From the NCBI GenBank assembly GCA_001970955.1, contig MPUH01000251.1, positions 1 to 64,000 on the forward strand: a stretch of 64,000 bases of DNA, in the 5' to 3' direction. Every line of letters begins with the position of its first letter. Within the stretch, counting starts at the first letter, position 1. A model generated the notes under the pieces. The model had not been told where the DNA came from, did no database searches, and saw nothing but the letters and a program-made list of their open reading frames with translations. Origin of the DNA: Stentor coeruleus. Lineage: Eukaryota; Ciliophora; Heterotrichea; Heterotrichida; Stentoridae. Of this stretch, positions 30,475-40,700 are shown piece after piece. A program made the position numbers and the translations under genes.

Positions 30475-31094
30475 ATATTTTTGTATATTTTTATAATGGT
30501 TTTTTGTTGGGTTTATTAGTAAATAATTTTAGAAAATGATGTGTAATTCAAGAAAATAACTATTTAAGATAGCCTGTGGACTTAAAATGAATTTAGAATT
30601 TAGGATTTGATATTTCGGAAATTATAGTATTTCAATAGACTTTTACAAAATAGATTAGAAATTGATAGTTTTATCTTATTTTAAAAAATTGTTAGAGAAT
30701 AAGAAATAAATCTTGCTACAGCTTAAAATAACACATTAGTAACTGTAATTTTCTGAGTAAAAACTATAGTCAAAAAATTCATATCCAAAAAAGAAAGAAA
30801 ATTGCACCATAAACCTTAGAATTACTTATTGATTTACAATAAAAAAACATTCAAAATATCATCTTACACTTTACTCTCAATTCCATTCAAACCATATTTT
30901 ATATTTAAACTTCTCATAACAATTCCAATTCATATCACAAAAGCACTCTTAACCTAAAATCCAATCCTAAACATCCATAATATAAACCAAAAGCAAACTT
31001 AAAAGTACAATAAATTAACTTTTATAATCTAAATCCAGCATTTACATTTTCTAAAAAAAATCAATTCCTAATCAAATCTAAGCCACGCATATAA
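30475..31094. other. Intergenic region upstream of the INTS11 gene
   Basis: About 620 bp. The + strand is G/T-containing up to about 30670 and becomes A/C-rich from about 30780 to the INTS11 start, the usual divergent-junction pattern. No other feature was seen. Confidence 0.5.
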
Positions 31095-32759
31095 ATGTCA
31101 ATCGAGATCATCCCCCTCGGTGCAGGAAAAGAAGTGGGCCGCAGTTGTATCCTAGTGAAAATGGCAGGAAGAACCGTAATGTTTGACTGTGGTGTCCATA
31201 TGGGTTATGATGATGAGCGTAGATATCCTTACTTTTCATATCTAGGTAACACAACCGACTATACCCCATTAATCGATGTTGTTCTAATCACTCATTTCCA
31301 TCTCGATCACTGTGGAGCCCTTCCTTATTTCACAGAAATGAAAGGTTATAATGGTCCAGTAATAATGTCAGCACCAACCAGAGCCATTATTCCCCTTATG
31401 CTTGATGACTTTCGTAAAGTCTGTGTCGAACATAAAGGTGAGACTAACTTTTATACTCAAGAACAAATCAAAGAATGTATTAGTAAAGTTCGAACAATAG
31501 AATTACATCAAACATTAACTATTGGGGATATTAATATTAGAGCTTATTATGCTGGACATGTTTTAGGTGCTGTGATGTATTATGTTGAATGTAGAGGACA
31601 TTCAGTTGTTTATACTGGGGATTATAATGTTGTTGGGGATAGGCATTTAAGAAGTGCTTGGATTGAAAGATTAGACCCACATGTTGTTATATCAGAAAGC
31701 ACTTATGCGACAAAGTTTAGAGAATTGAAAATGAGAAGGGAAAAAGTGTTTTTGAAGAAAGTTATGCAGACAATAGACAGAGGTGGGAAAGTGCTTATAC
31801 CTGTTTTTGCACTTGGTAGAGCTCAAGAGCTTTGCATATTATTAGATACCTACTGGCAAAGAGCACAATTAGAATGTGCCGTGCATTTTGCAGGGACTTT
31901 AACAGAAAAAGCTAACCAGCTTTATAAAACCTTCATCAACTGGTGCAATGAAAACGTCCAAAGAGTATTTCTTTCAAGAAACATGTTTGACTTCCAACAT
32001 ATAACACAATTCGATAGAGGGACAATAAAAACTAAAGACCCAATGGTCCTTATAGCAACCCCTGGGATGCTACATGGTGGTTTATCCCTTGCTGTTTTTA
32101 AAGAATGGTGTGAAGATTCTAGAAACACAATAATCATCCCTGGATATTGTGTTCCTGGTACTGTAGGTCATACATTATTAAAAGGTGCAGATGTTGTTCA
32201 TATTGATGGTAAAGAATATGATGTAAGATGTGAAATCCAAACAATATCATTTAGTGCTCATTCAGATCATAGAGGAATATTACAAGTTTTACGTTGGGTA
32301 CATCCAGATAATGTTGTTTTAGTTCATGGGGAAGAAGAAAGAATGAGAGGTTTAAGCCTTGAAGTACAAAATTCACTTAGTGTACCTTGTTATTATCCTG
32401 GGAATCAAGAAAAACTTGTTATTCATTGTGATGTTTTGACTAAGCTTAATATTGAATATCCTTTACTTAATGCTCATAAACAACAATATCATCAGAATTT
32501 TGTTAGTGAACTTTTTGGTGAAGGGAAATCTGGGGAAATTAGTGGGTTTGTTTATCAGGATTGGATTCAAGAAAGCACTTTATTGTTTGGATGTGAAATT
32601 AATGCTAGTATTGATGAAGTTAGGGAGAAAATTGCTGGGGAGGTTTTGGATATGGTGAAGATTGAGGAACAGACAAAAGGTATGCTGATGATTACTTGGG
32701 AAAGCGAGAAGGATGCATTGGTAGCGAGTCATTTTACTTGTTTTGAGAAATCGAGTTAG
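31095..32759 (+). CDS. INTS11: Integrator complex subunit 11 (metallo-beta-lactamase/beta-CASP RNA endonuclease)
   Basis: The 554-residue protein aligns by eye along the human INTS11 catalytic region: PLGAGKEVGRSCILV at 7-21, metal motif HFHLDH (67-72), AYYAGHVLGAVMYYV, VVYTGDYNV, SESTYAT, GGKVLIPVFALGRAQELCIL, the CASP motif region with ATPGMLHGG, PGYCVPGTVGHTLL, FSAHSDHRG and VHGEEERM. INTS11 is the endonuclease of the Integrator complex, cutting nascent snRNA and other Pol II transcripts in the nucleus. The GAG-KEVGRS start and the HTLL region separate it from CPSF73. Length is slightly below the roughly 600 residues of animal INTS11. It is a single exon, and the start gives the exact family N-terminus. 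Confidence 0.95.
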   Translation: MSIEIIPLGAGKEVGRSCILVKMAGRTVMFDCGVHMGYDDERRYPYFSYLGNTTDYTPLIDVVLITHFHLDHCGALPYFTEMKGYNGPVIMSAPTRAIIPLMLDDFRKVCVEHKGETNFYTQEQIKECISKVRTIELHQTLTIGDINIRAYYAGHVLGAVMYYVECRGHSVVYTGDYNVVGDRHLRSAWIERLDPHVVISESTYATKFRELKMRREKVFLKKVMQTIDRGGKVLIPVFALGRAQELCILLDTYWQRAQLECAVHFAGTLTEKANQLYKTFINWCNENVQRVFLSRNMFDFQHITQFDRGTIKTKDPMVLIATPGMLHGGLSLAVFKEWCEDSRNTIIIPGYCVPGTVGHTLLKGADVVHIDGKEYDVRCEIQTISFSAHSDHRGILQVLRWVHPDNVVLVHGEEERMRGLSLEVQNSLSVPCYYPGNQEKLVIHCDVLTKLNIEYPLLNAHKQQYHQNFVSELFGEGKSGEISGFVYQDWIQESTLLFGCEINASIDEVREKIAGEVLDMVKIEEQTKGMLMITWESEKDALVASHFTCFEKSS

Positions 32760-32967
32760 TTTTATTATTAAGCATAGTTTGGATTTATTGAATTTTAAAG
32801 GGTTTTTTTAGGTGTTAGAAGCTGGATATGCTATTTTTATATAACTAAAAATGTATAAAAATCTGAGATATTAAAATAAATCTAGTTTCGCATATAAACC
32901 TAACACAAATCTTGTCATAAACTCTTATAATAATTACCATTATCATCTTACTAACTTATACAAACCC

Positions 32968-34452
32968 TTACTTCTTCCTCATCTTTGTCAAATTATTACT
33001 AATCTCTTTCATTTTCTTATAATCATCCAACCGTAAATTATCAAGCCTCCAAACCCTTTGTTTCATTGGATTCATCTCATTATTCTTCCCTCTACTTTTA
33101 ATAACCTTCTTACTTTCCTTAACCTCTTCAACCTCATTTTCATCCTCATCATAATCCTCTTCAACTTCTATTTCAACATTCCCAGTTTTATTCCCAATAA
33201 ACATCACAACATATTTTTCCAAACCATTTTTTGTATCAGGCTTAGGATTAAAAGGTTCTTCAATAATCGTAAAATTCTTTAAAAGTAACTCATATTCTTT
33301 ACTATGTATTGCTTCATTTTTTATAACATGATTTTTTGCACAACATCCTTTTTTTTTAATCGAAGTATCAAATCTTACAGCTTTTTGTCTACAACATTCA
33401 TAATACCCAACATTAGACCCAGAATTAAATCTTGGCTCTTGTGTATGAAAATTACAATGACCAAGTTCAGACCCAATAAATGTACTATTACAGTTTATAC
33501 AAAAGAAATAAGGAAGTCTACCCCATATACGCCAATAAATATCTCTCCATGATAATCCTTGTTCCTTTAAAAACAATAAGAATTTATTCATATCCCAATT
33601 CCGATCAGGTATATGTTGTGCTATAACATTCCCATGGAAGTCTATAAAAATCTGTGCTTTTTCACATATCATCCATTCACGTTGTGCTGATGTATAAAGT
33701 TTATTACAATATACACATCTGGTAAAAATATTACTTTCATCTTCAAGAAAATCTTCTAGTTTTTTCATATAAACTTTACTTACTAGTTTGTCTTTTCTAT
33801 CTTTAACTTCATCTAATATTTCAGGGATTATCAGTTTTGATAGTTGTTTTAATAGATTCTGATTCAAACAATTCATGTCAATTGGCAGCTTAACAACTTC
33901 TTCTAGGTTTTTAGCGACAAATTCTAAACATTGGGTGACAAGTTCTTGCATTTGAAGGAATTCAGAGCTTATGAGTATTGAAATAACTTTATTCATTTCT
34001 AAAAAAGGCTTTTCTTTTCCTAACATATATTGAATTAACCATTCAAATATATCCACATCACAATGTACACTGATTTCTAGATCTTCAACAGCTTGACAGT
34101 TTTGTAAATGGCTTTCAAAGTACTTCATTTTAGCTACGAGGATGTTTTTGGGGCATTTAAAATCACGGTTAATTTTTTTCCCTTCGTCGCAAACGTGAAT
34201 TATTATTTCTTCTTCTCTGATTTAGAATTACGGCTGTTGTTTTGTTGATGGTTTAGGCTGGTCTAAGAGTGTTGGAGTTGATAATGTTGGAAATTGTCTT
34301 TGGATTGTCCCAACTTGTGGCTTGATTTCTACTTGTTTGCCTGGTCTTGGCCTTGTTATGGAGGTACCTGAGACTGTAGTTGCTGGGAGATTACGATTAG
34401 GTGTGCTTCGATTATTAGAAGATGGAGGTCTACGGAAACTTGATAAGAACAT
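32968..34452 (-). CDS. SANBR/KIAA1841-like BTB-domain protein, one 15-nt intron
   Basis: A 15-nt intron at 34231-34217 joins exon 34452-34232 to exon 34216-32968 and gives 489 residues. The first 74 residues are Pro/Ser-rich. From about 78 the protein follows human KIAA1841 (SANBR): IHVCDEGKK..., FKCPKNILVAKMKYFESHL, ISVHCDVDIFEWLIQYM, VISILISSEFLQM, DMNCLNQNLL, then a cysteine-rich part with CVYCNKLYT, WRDIYWRIWG, CINCNS, CCRQKAVRFD and GCCAKNH. Animal SANBR is a BTB-type dimeric regulator of class-switch recombination that binds co-repressors. Here that role cannot apply, so an older chromatin-linked role is inferred. The N-terminal SANT domain of the animal protein is not evident. The tail is acidic/basic and disordered. 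Confidence 0.88.
34217..34231 (-). other. 15-nt intron in the SANBR-like gene
   Basis: On the minus strand the sequence is GTAATTCTAAATCAG. It has GT-AG ends, A at position 10 and an in-frame TAA. Removal joins ...STKQQP to EEEIIIHVCDEG and so to the conserved FKCPKN block, independent support from family conservation. Confidence 0.93.
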
Positions 34453-35349
34453 TTATAGTAAAAAAAAAAATTAAGGGTAGTTTAGGGTGTTAGGGTTTAT
34501 AAAGGAATTTATTTATGAAGTTTGATAGGGGTTTTTTATTAGGTTTTTAGTTTTTTATGTTGGGTTGTTAAGTTGAAGTGATGCTGTTTTTTTGGATATA
34601 CTGGGTTAAGGAATTGATATAGGGAGATGTGTGGTTATTTATTTGGATGATAAGTTTGGAGAAAGTGTTGATAGGATTTTATTGAGGTGTGGAAAATAAG
34701 AATTTTCAGGTTGGATTAGGATGGAAATCAGTAATCATCAAGTTTAAAAGGTTTAAAACAATTTTGACAAATGTAGCATGTTTTTGGTGAAATATACTTG
34801 TTTTATAATATTTTGCCGATTTACAACTTTTTGTGTTTGATAAATAATACCATAACAAAAAATCCACAATTTTTACTAAAAATTAGATCACATTCATCAA
34901 TAAATGAAACAAAATTCAACAAACACTTTATACACTCATCAATAAAAACAATAACCCACATATATCAAAAATTACAAAAATAAACAAGCATAACTTCGAA
35001 ACTTTCTATTAAAAAAATCGCATTATCCTAAAACCCCTAAACCTCTAAACTTATCATTAAATAACCTTAAATACTTCTCTAAACCTATTCCAAAGGTGAA
35101 ATTCTCTATAATAATAAATCCGCCTTAAACCCTAAACTAAAATCTTAATCAATTTTACAAAATTCCAATATAAATCTTAAAAAACCATATCACACCATAT
35201 ACAAAAACTATAATACTAAACCCAAAAGCTTAAAAAATCAATAAATTTCCCTAAATATTCAAAATCTCTTAAATCCTTTAAGTATAATGTAATAATTTTT
35301 TCCAAGTATTTATTCAAGTCAAACCATTTCTCTTTATTATTGGTTAGAA
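34453..35349. other. Divergent intergenic region with a skew switch
   Basis: The 0.9 kb lie between the SANBR-like start (-) and the eL42 start (+). The + strand is strongly G/T-rich to about 34770 and A/C-rich from about 34830 on. A 61-codon frame at 34798-34983 is Asn/Ile/His-rich and not convincing. No RNA gene was seen. Confidence 0.6.
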
Positions 35350-35643
35350 ATGGTTAAAGTTCCAAAGACCATTAGGACTTACTGCCCAAAGCTTAAGACT
35401 CATACTGTTCACAAAGTAACTCAATACAAGAAGGGCAAAGAATCGCTTGCCGCTCAAGGCAAAAGGCGCTACGATCGCAAGCAAAGTGGCTATGGTGGTC
35501 AGACTAAGCCTATCTTCCACAAAAAAGCTAAAACCACTAAGAAGGTTGTCCTGCGTCTAGAATGCACTAAATCCAAACTTAAAAGACTTAGAGTAATCGG
35601 TCGCTGCAAGACTTTCATTATAGAAGATAAGAAAAAGAAGTAA
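35350..35643 (+). CDS. Large-subunit ribosomal protein eL42 (L44/L36a family)
   Basis: The 97-residue protein matches eL42 closely: [54 protein letters not shown] and [12 protein letters not shown]. eL42 lies at the E-site of the large ribosomal subunit. The conserved proline in QTKP is present, the residue linked to cycloheximide sensitivity in yeast. Two of the four usual zinc cysteines are not seen: the second of the first pair is Leu15 and the second pair reads CTKSK. The C-terminus is about eight residues short and ends in a lysine run. Codon use is more C/G-ending than in neighbours, as expected for a highly expressed gene. It is a single exon. Confidence 0.93.
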   Translation: MVKVPKTIRTYCPKLKTHTVHKVTQYKKGKESLAAQGKRRYDRKQSGYGGQTKPIFHKKAKTTKKVVLRLECTKSKLKRLRVIGRCKTFIIEDKKKK

Positions 35644-36048
35644 ATAATCTTCATAGATAGGATAAAAAGTATTTGGAAAAAATATAGCAGAGGATTGTTA
35701 TGGATTTTTTAGGAGGAGGGAATGAGAAGATCATAGAGTTAGGTTAGGATTTTTATAAGAAAAATGAGAATATTAAAGGAAGGCTTGATTTATGTGCGGA
35801 TTTGGAAAAAAGGTTAATGGGTGTTGAGTGGGTGTTAAAAGTGTATATCAATAAAATACATGCAAAAGTCCATCCGGGAACAAAAATATAAATCATGAAC
35901 ATCAAAAGCCTATAAAAATGAAATCCTTCTCATCAACACCTCACATCAATTCCAATCACAAGCTTCCTAATTTTCCCCAAACAAATTCCCTTCACCCAAC
36001 ATCAAAAACCCTTCTTCACATATTAAAACCCTTATAAATTCAATAACT
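35644..36048. other. Intergenic region between plus-strand genes
   Basis: About 400 bp. It is G/T-rich on the + strand to about 35850 (3' flank of eL42) and then A/C-rich up to the next start. Nothing else was recognised. Confidence 0.5.
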
Positions 36049-37239
36049 ATGGTTGAAAGTTTAACTTATTGTTCCATCTGCTTCGAAGAGTACGACAAAG
36101 AAGACCGTATTCCTCTCTTAGTAAGTTGTGGGCATACATTCTGTAAAGCTTGCCTCCTCCTCCTTCCCGAGCCTTTAAAATGTCCACATTGCCGATACGC
36201 TGAAATCCGTACTTTATCAGAACTTCCAAAAAACATCCTAGTCTATCAAATCCAAGCTCAGCTTAACCCAAGTGATTTAATCATGTGTAATCATTCTGAA
36301 CTATTATTTTATTGTAAAGTTTGCAAATACCCGATTTGTATCACCTGCGTTGTTCATCATAGTAATCATGGTTTACTCAATCTTAATGATCCTGAATTAC
36401 CTAATCTTATCAATATGCACTTAGATCAAATCCGTTCAGCTTATCTTTTTCGAATGGAAGAATGCAGAAAACGTAAAGAAAAAAGTGAGGCAATGCTTAA
36501 AGAATGGCATGAATCTTATGAGGAAAATCATCAACTTATTAAACAAACCTTTTCAAAAATGAGAGAAAATGTTGAAACTGAAGAACATTTTTACTTAGAA
36601 AAAATCAACTCACTTTTTCAAAAAATGTGCAACCAACAAGATGATAATCTGCAAACTAGTTATAAGGTTGAAGTTTTAGTTGATGATGAATGGATTTGGA
36701 GCAATTTTAATAAAATTGGGAATATTGGGATTTTTAACCCGTCAAGACAAGAATGTTTAGTGAGAAGGAGTAGGAATGTTAAAGCTCTTAATTGGAAATA
36801 CTCTGGGAGAATTGATGCTTTGAGTTTTAAGGTTGATAAAGAAATTTATTTGTGTGCTATTGGTGTATGTACTCCTTATAAGTTAGATAAAGAAACAACG
36901 ATTAATGAGATTAAGATATTAAGAGGACAGACAACAAGAAGTGAAGTTGTTTATTTACATTCAAAGGTATTTAAAATTGTTGTGGATTTTACTGCAGGAG
37001 TTTGTAGAGTACCTTTAGAAGCTATGGTAAAAGTTTATCCTGATGAGTATTATACTTTGTATCTTAAAATATCTGGGGCAAAAACTTTTAAGTGTGTAGA
37101 TTCTTTGGTTAGTGCGAAAGGAAGGGATGATACACGTTTTCAGTTTGCTAATACGATTTTTGTTAAGGATGATGAGAGCAATAGGACGGATATTTTGTGT
37201 GGCCCAATGGTGGATTTTTATTATATTAGAGAACAATAG
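36049..37239 (+). CDS. RING / B-box / PHR-domain E3 ubiquitin ligase candidate
   Basis: The protein has 396 residues. A C3HC4 RING lies at 8-48 (Cys8, Cys11, Cys27, His29, Cys32, Cys35, Cys45, Cys48). A B-box follows at about 79-110 (CNHSELLFYCKVC, CITCVVHHSNHG). A coiled coil spans about 120-205. The C-terminal part (about 235-395) looks like a PHR domain: WKYSGRIDALSFKVDKEIYL, CAIGVCTPY and a closing GPMVDFYYIRE. PHR domains occur in MYCBP2/Highwire, BTBD1/2 and some TRIM-like proteins, where they bind substrates or glycan/protein ligands. The order is that of a TRIM protein with a PHR tail. E3 activity is inferred from the RING. It is a single exon. Confidence 0.88.
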   Translation: MVESLTYCSICFEEYDKEDRIPLLVSCGHTFCKACLLLLPEPLKCPHCRYAEIRTLSELPKNILVYQIQAQLNPSDLIMCNHSELLFYCKVCKYPICITCVVHHSNHGLLNLNDPELPNLINMHLDQIRSAYLFRMEECRKRKEKSEAMLKEWHESYEENHQLIKQTFSKMRENVETEEHFYLEKINSLFQKMCNQQDDNLQTSYKVEVLVDDEWIWSNFNKIGNIGIFNPSRQECLVRRSRNVKALNWKYSGRIDALSFKVDKEIYLCAIGVCTPYKLDKETTINEIKILRGQTTRSEVVYLHSKVFKIVVDFTAGVCRVPLEAMVKVYPDEYYTLYLKISGAKTFKCVDSLVSAKGRDDTRFQFANTIFVKDDESNRTDILCGPMVDFYYIREQ

Positions 37240-37704
37240 ATTTATAAGTTTAAATTGATGATATTGATTTTTTAATGAGGTTTTGGTTTAGATTTAGGGA
37301 AGATTTTATTATGATTTGTGATTAGTTTTATGAGAAAATATATTTTGATGTTTTGTAGGTATTTATATGTATAGTTTTAAGTTAAAAATGTGATGAATAC
37401 TTTTTTTTGTGAGGAATTGATTATTTTTATAGTTTTTTAATAGAAATGTTATTTTTTTTTGGCATTGTAAAATAGTAATTTCAGTATTAATCAAGATAAT
37501 TTTTTAATTTTTATGCACATCTTAAGCTAATATTCTCATTTTTTAGCATATAAATTCCAGTTGTATATTCACACTATTTTTTCACATATATTTCAAAAAG
37601 CAAAACCTATTAAAATTGCCAAAAATTCATCAAATCCTAAATCAACCCTTTACCAAAGCTTATAAAGCCTAATCAAAACATCCTCTAATAAAAAAAATCC
37701 ATAA
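37240..37704. other. Convergent intergenic region
   Basis: This region lies between the 3' ends of the RING/PHR gene (+) and the dynein gene (-). The + strand is G/T-rich in the first half and A/C-rich in the second, from about 37560, so both 3' flanks are G/T-rich on their sense strands. No gene was found. Confidence 0.55.
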
Positions 37705-40700
37705 TTAATAATCTAACTGAGTAAGTAGCGCAGTACCTCTCTTAATCCAATGGCTTTCTGTATGCATAGGGCTAATATTCAACAAAATACTCAACACAAA
37801 ATTCGTCGAATGCCCAGTTGTCGACAATACCCCCTGTCTTTTCGAAGTCTTATAAACTGGACATTCATAAGTATGTTTATTAGGTTTCTCAGCTATTTTA
37901 ATCGGTTTAAGCCACAAAGTTGGCATAAGGTAATACAATATTTTCGGTAAAGGTTCAGTAAGATAATTCCCAATCTCATCCCATTTAGCTCCATCTAAAT
38001 ACAATCCTCTAATATAACACCCATTAGTCAAAGGTGGATTTTTATCTCCAACCACTTCAAAATCAAAGCAAACTGTGTCAATAGGGATTTGATTTTTTCT
38101 CGCAAAATTCTGCAGAATCCCAGTTAAGAAACTCTGAGTAAAGAAAAACCCTGAAATCCAGAAAATATCAGGAGGTCCATTATCAAGCCAATTTTGCATA
38201 AACTGTAAACGGGATATAAAATCATCAATCCATTGGGCTAATGGTTTAAGTGAAGGATATGCACTTTTATTCCAAAGTTCAGGGACGCGATTATCGAAAA
38301 GAGCATTGAATACTTGTTCAAGATCTGCTGACATGGTTATAAGACCCTCAATAGCATCTTTAAGTTGGAAAGTTGAGGTTTTTACTACTGAAAGAAGACG
38401 ATTATAACGTATAAGTTCTTGTATAAGCACAGTATTCATTGATTCTTCATATTGCATTGGGTATTTTTTACCTGCTATTTCTATATCAAAAAGATTCGGC
38501 ATACGTTTATTGATTTCTATAGACAAATGGCTTATTATTTGCTCTGGGGTCTTATCACCACTTGAACTTGTACGAGGAAGTAAAGATAAACATGATGATA
38601 ATAAAGCATTTGTTTCATTTATTGCGCTTGTAATTAAAGCATTATCATTTAAACCAAATACTTTAATATTATCTTGATGAGGCATTTCTTCAATATAACT
38701 TATATAAGCACTTACATTCCCTTCTCCTGGTATTTTATACACATCACATCCATTAATTTGATGTGCATCTTTTAAAGCATTTTTGTTATAAAAATCAGCT
38801 AATATTGTATTTATAAGCCTTCTATCCCATATATCAGTAACCCTACCTCCATAATTAGCTTCAGCGGCCATGTATTTTAAAGCTTCCCATGGTATATTTT
38901 CATATTCATTCAAAAACATTCTTAATTGATAAAAAGATATAGACAAGTCACTCATAGAAAACTCATATGGAATATTCCAACCAAGTGCTCCAAATTTCCT
39001 CCTTTCTTGAATTACTGCATGGAAAAAAGATAAACTGTAGACAAGTCTTTTGAATTCTTTTAGTTTTTTACAGTCTTCAAAAGCTGCAGAGTCGTAACTG
39101 TTGTATGATCTTGTCATGTTTTTCTTTAGACCTTTTGGTGGCTCATTTGTGATTTTTATACTATTTTGGAGGATGGAGACTGGGAATGCACTTGATGGCA
39201 TTGAAGTAAGCCATAATCTGAAATCAGGTTGATCTGTATCTGGATTGATTTCATCTATACGTTTTTCTAAAGTTGGCATCCAGGATCCGGCTAAATGACA
39301 ATTTTGAAGTATAACCCAACCACCTTCTGATAGAGCACCTTTTATAGCTTTATCAGCTACTGGACCTTGTCTATCACCTAAGGATAAAGGAGTCATTCTG
39401 CTTTTGAAACTCTTTTTTATAGCAAGTTTTTCTATTTCAATTATTGGGTCTACACCTGGGCTTAGGATAAAAACTATAGGCACTTTCATTGAACTGTCTT
39501 TAAAAGATTGCTCAAGGTTGAAAGATGGAGGAGATACAAAACTTGCCCCAAGCTCTTTTTGAATCACTTTTTCAATTGCTTGAATGGCTTTGTCAGGTCT
39601 TAGGACTCTAAGTATAATAGCTTTTTGTAGAAGATTCAGTTTTAATCCCCAATCTCCAGGCCAAGGTACAACTTCAGGTTCTAAGCTTTCCCATACTTCC
39701 TTCCACTCTTCTATATGTAATGCAAACTCATTGGCAAAATTATGGAAACAAGAAAACTCACTAAGTTCTAAAATACTAGCCCAATCTTTATTTTCAAGCC
39801 AGCCATTACTAGGATTTGGTTTACTAATATTACTTGTAGTTCCCCCAGTCATAAGAAATCTAACTTGTACAGGGAATTCTTTATCCTCAGTATTCCCAAG
39901 TAGTTTCAAACTCATAAGAAAAGAAAACAAAAGTTTATCTTTTTCAAAAAGCGACCTACATACATTTTGATACAAATTATTAGTAAAAGTATTCGTAATG
40001 TTTCTCGTCCTATCAGTAGGATTACTTGATTTATCAGCTTCAGCAATAGATAAAGTATACAACCTAACATACCATTCTAAAGAATATTGATACATAAACT
40101 CTACCATACTCATATCAGCAACAACAAAAAACAACTGGGCAACTCTATGAGCAACACTTTTATATATTTTCCTAGTCTCATTAATACTTTTCTGTATAGT
40201 TTCCTGTTTTTCTAACTGTTCATTGATTTCTTTAGTTGTTTTTTTACTCAAATGAAGATTCGATATCAAAGTTTCATTTTCTAAAATATCCCCTTCAGCA
40301 GTAGATACATCATTAAGTATATTATCTTCAATACTTTTCAAGTCTTTTTTACATTTAGCGTTTTCGACTATGCATTTTTGCCTACTAGCTTCAGTCTGTG
40401 GTGCTTCAATACTTACAGTATGTGCTAACATCTGATCTAAAAGCCCTTCTTCAGTAGTCATAAAATTTACTAATACAACCTTAACACAAACTTCTGGGGT
40501 ATAATGAGGTCTACTAAGTTTAGTAGTTAAAAAAATCCTAAAATCTTTACTCATCTCAGCTGATTTGTCACCAATTCTAACTATACCTTCAAAGTTTTTA
40601 TGTGAACTTAATATTCCTTCAAGTTCAGGGTTGATTTCTTCAGTAACATTTTCAACTAAAACAGATTTCCCGTAGTTTATTGAGTTTATTAGTATATTTG

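Noticed and set aside
35640-35660. Intron at the eL42 stop to add the missing C-terminus
   Set aside because: The only GT-AG span there is 17 nt, unlike the 15-nt introns of the window, and what follows does not look like the eL42 tail.
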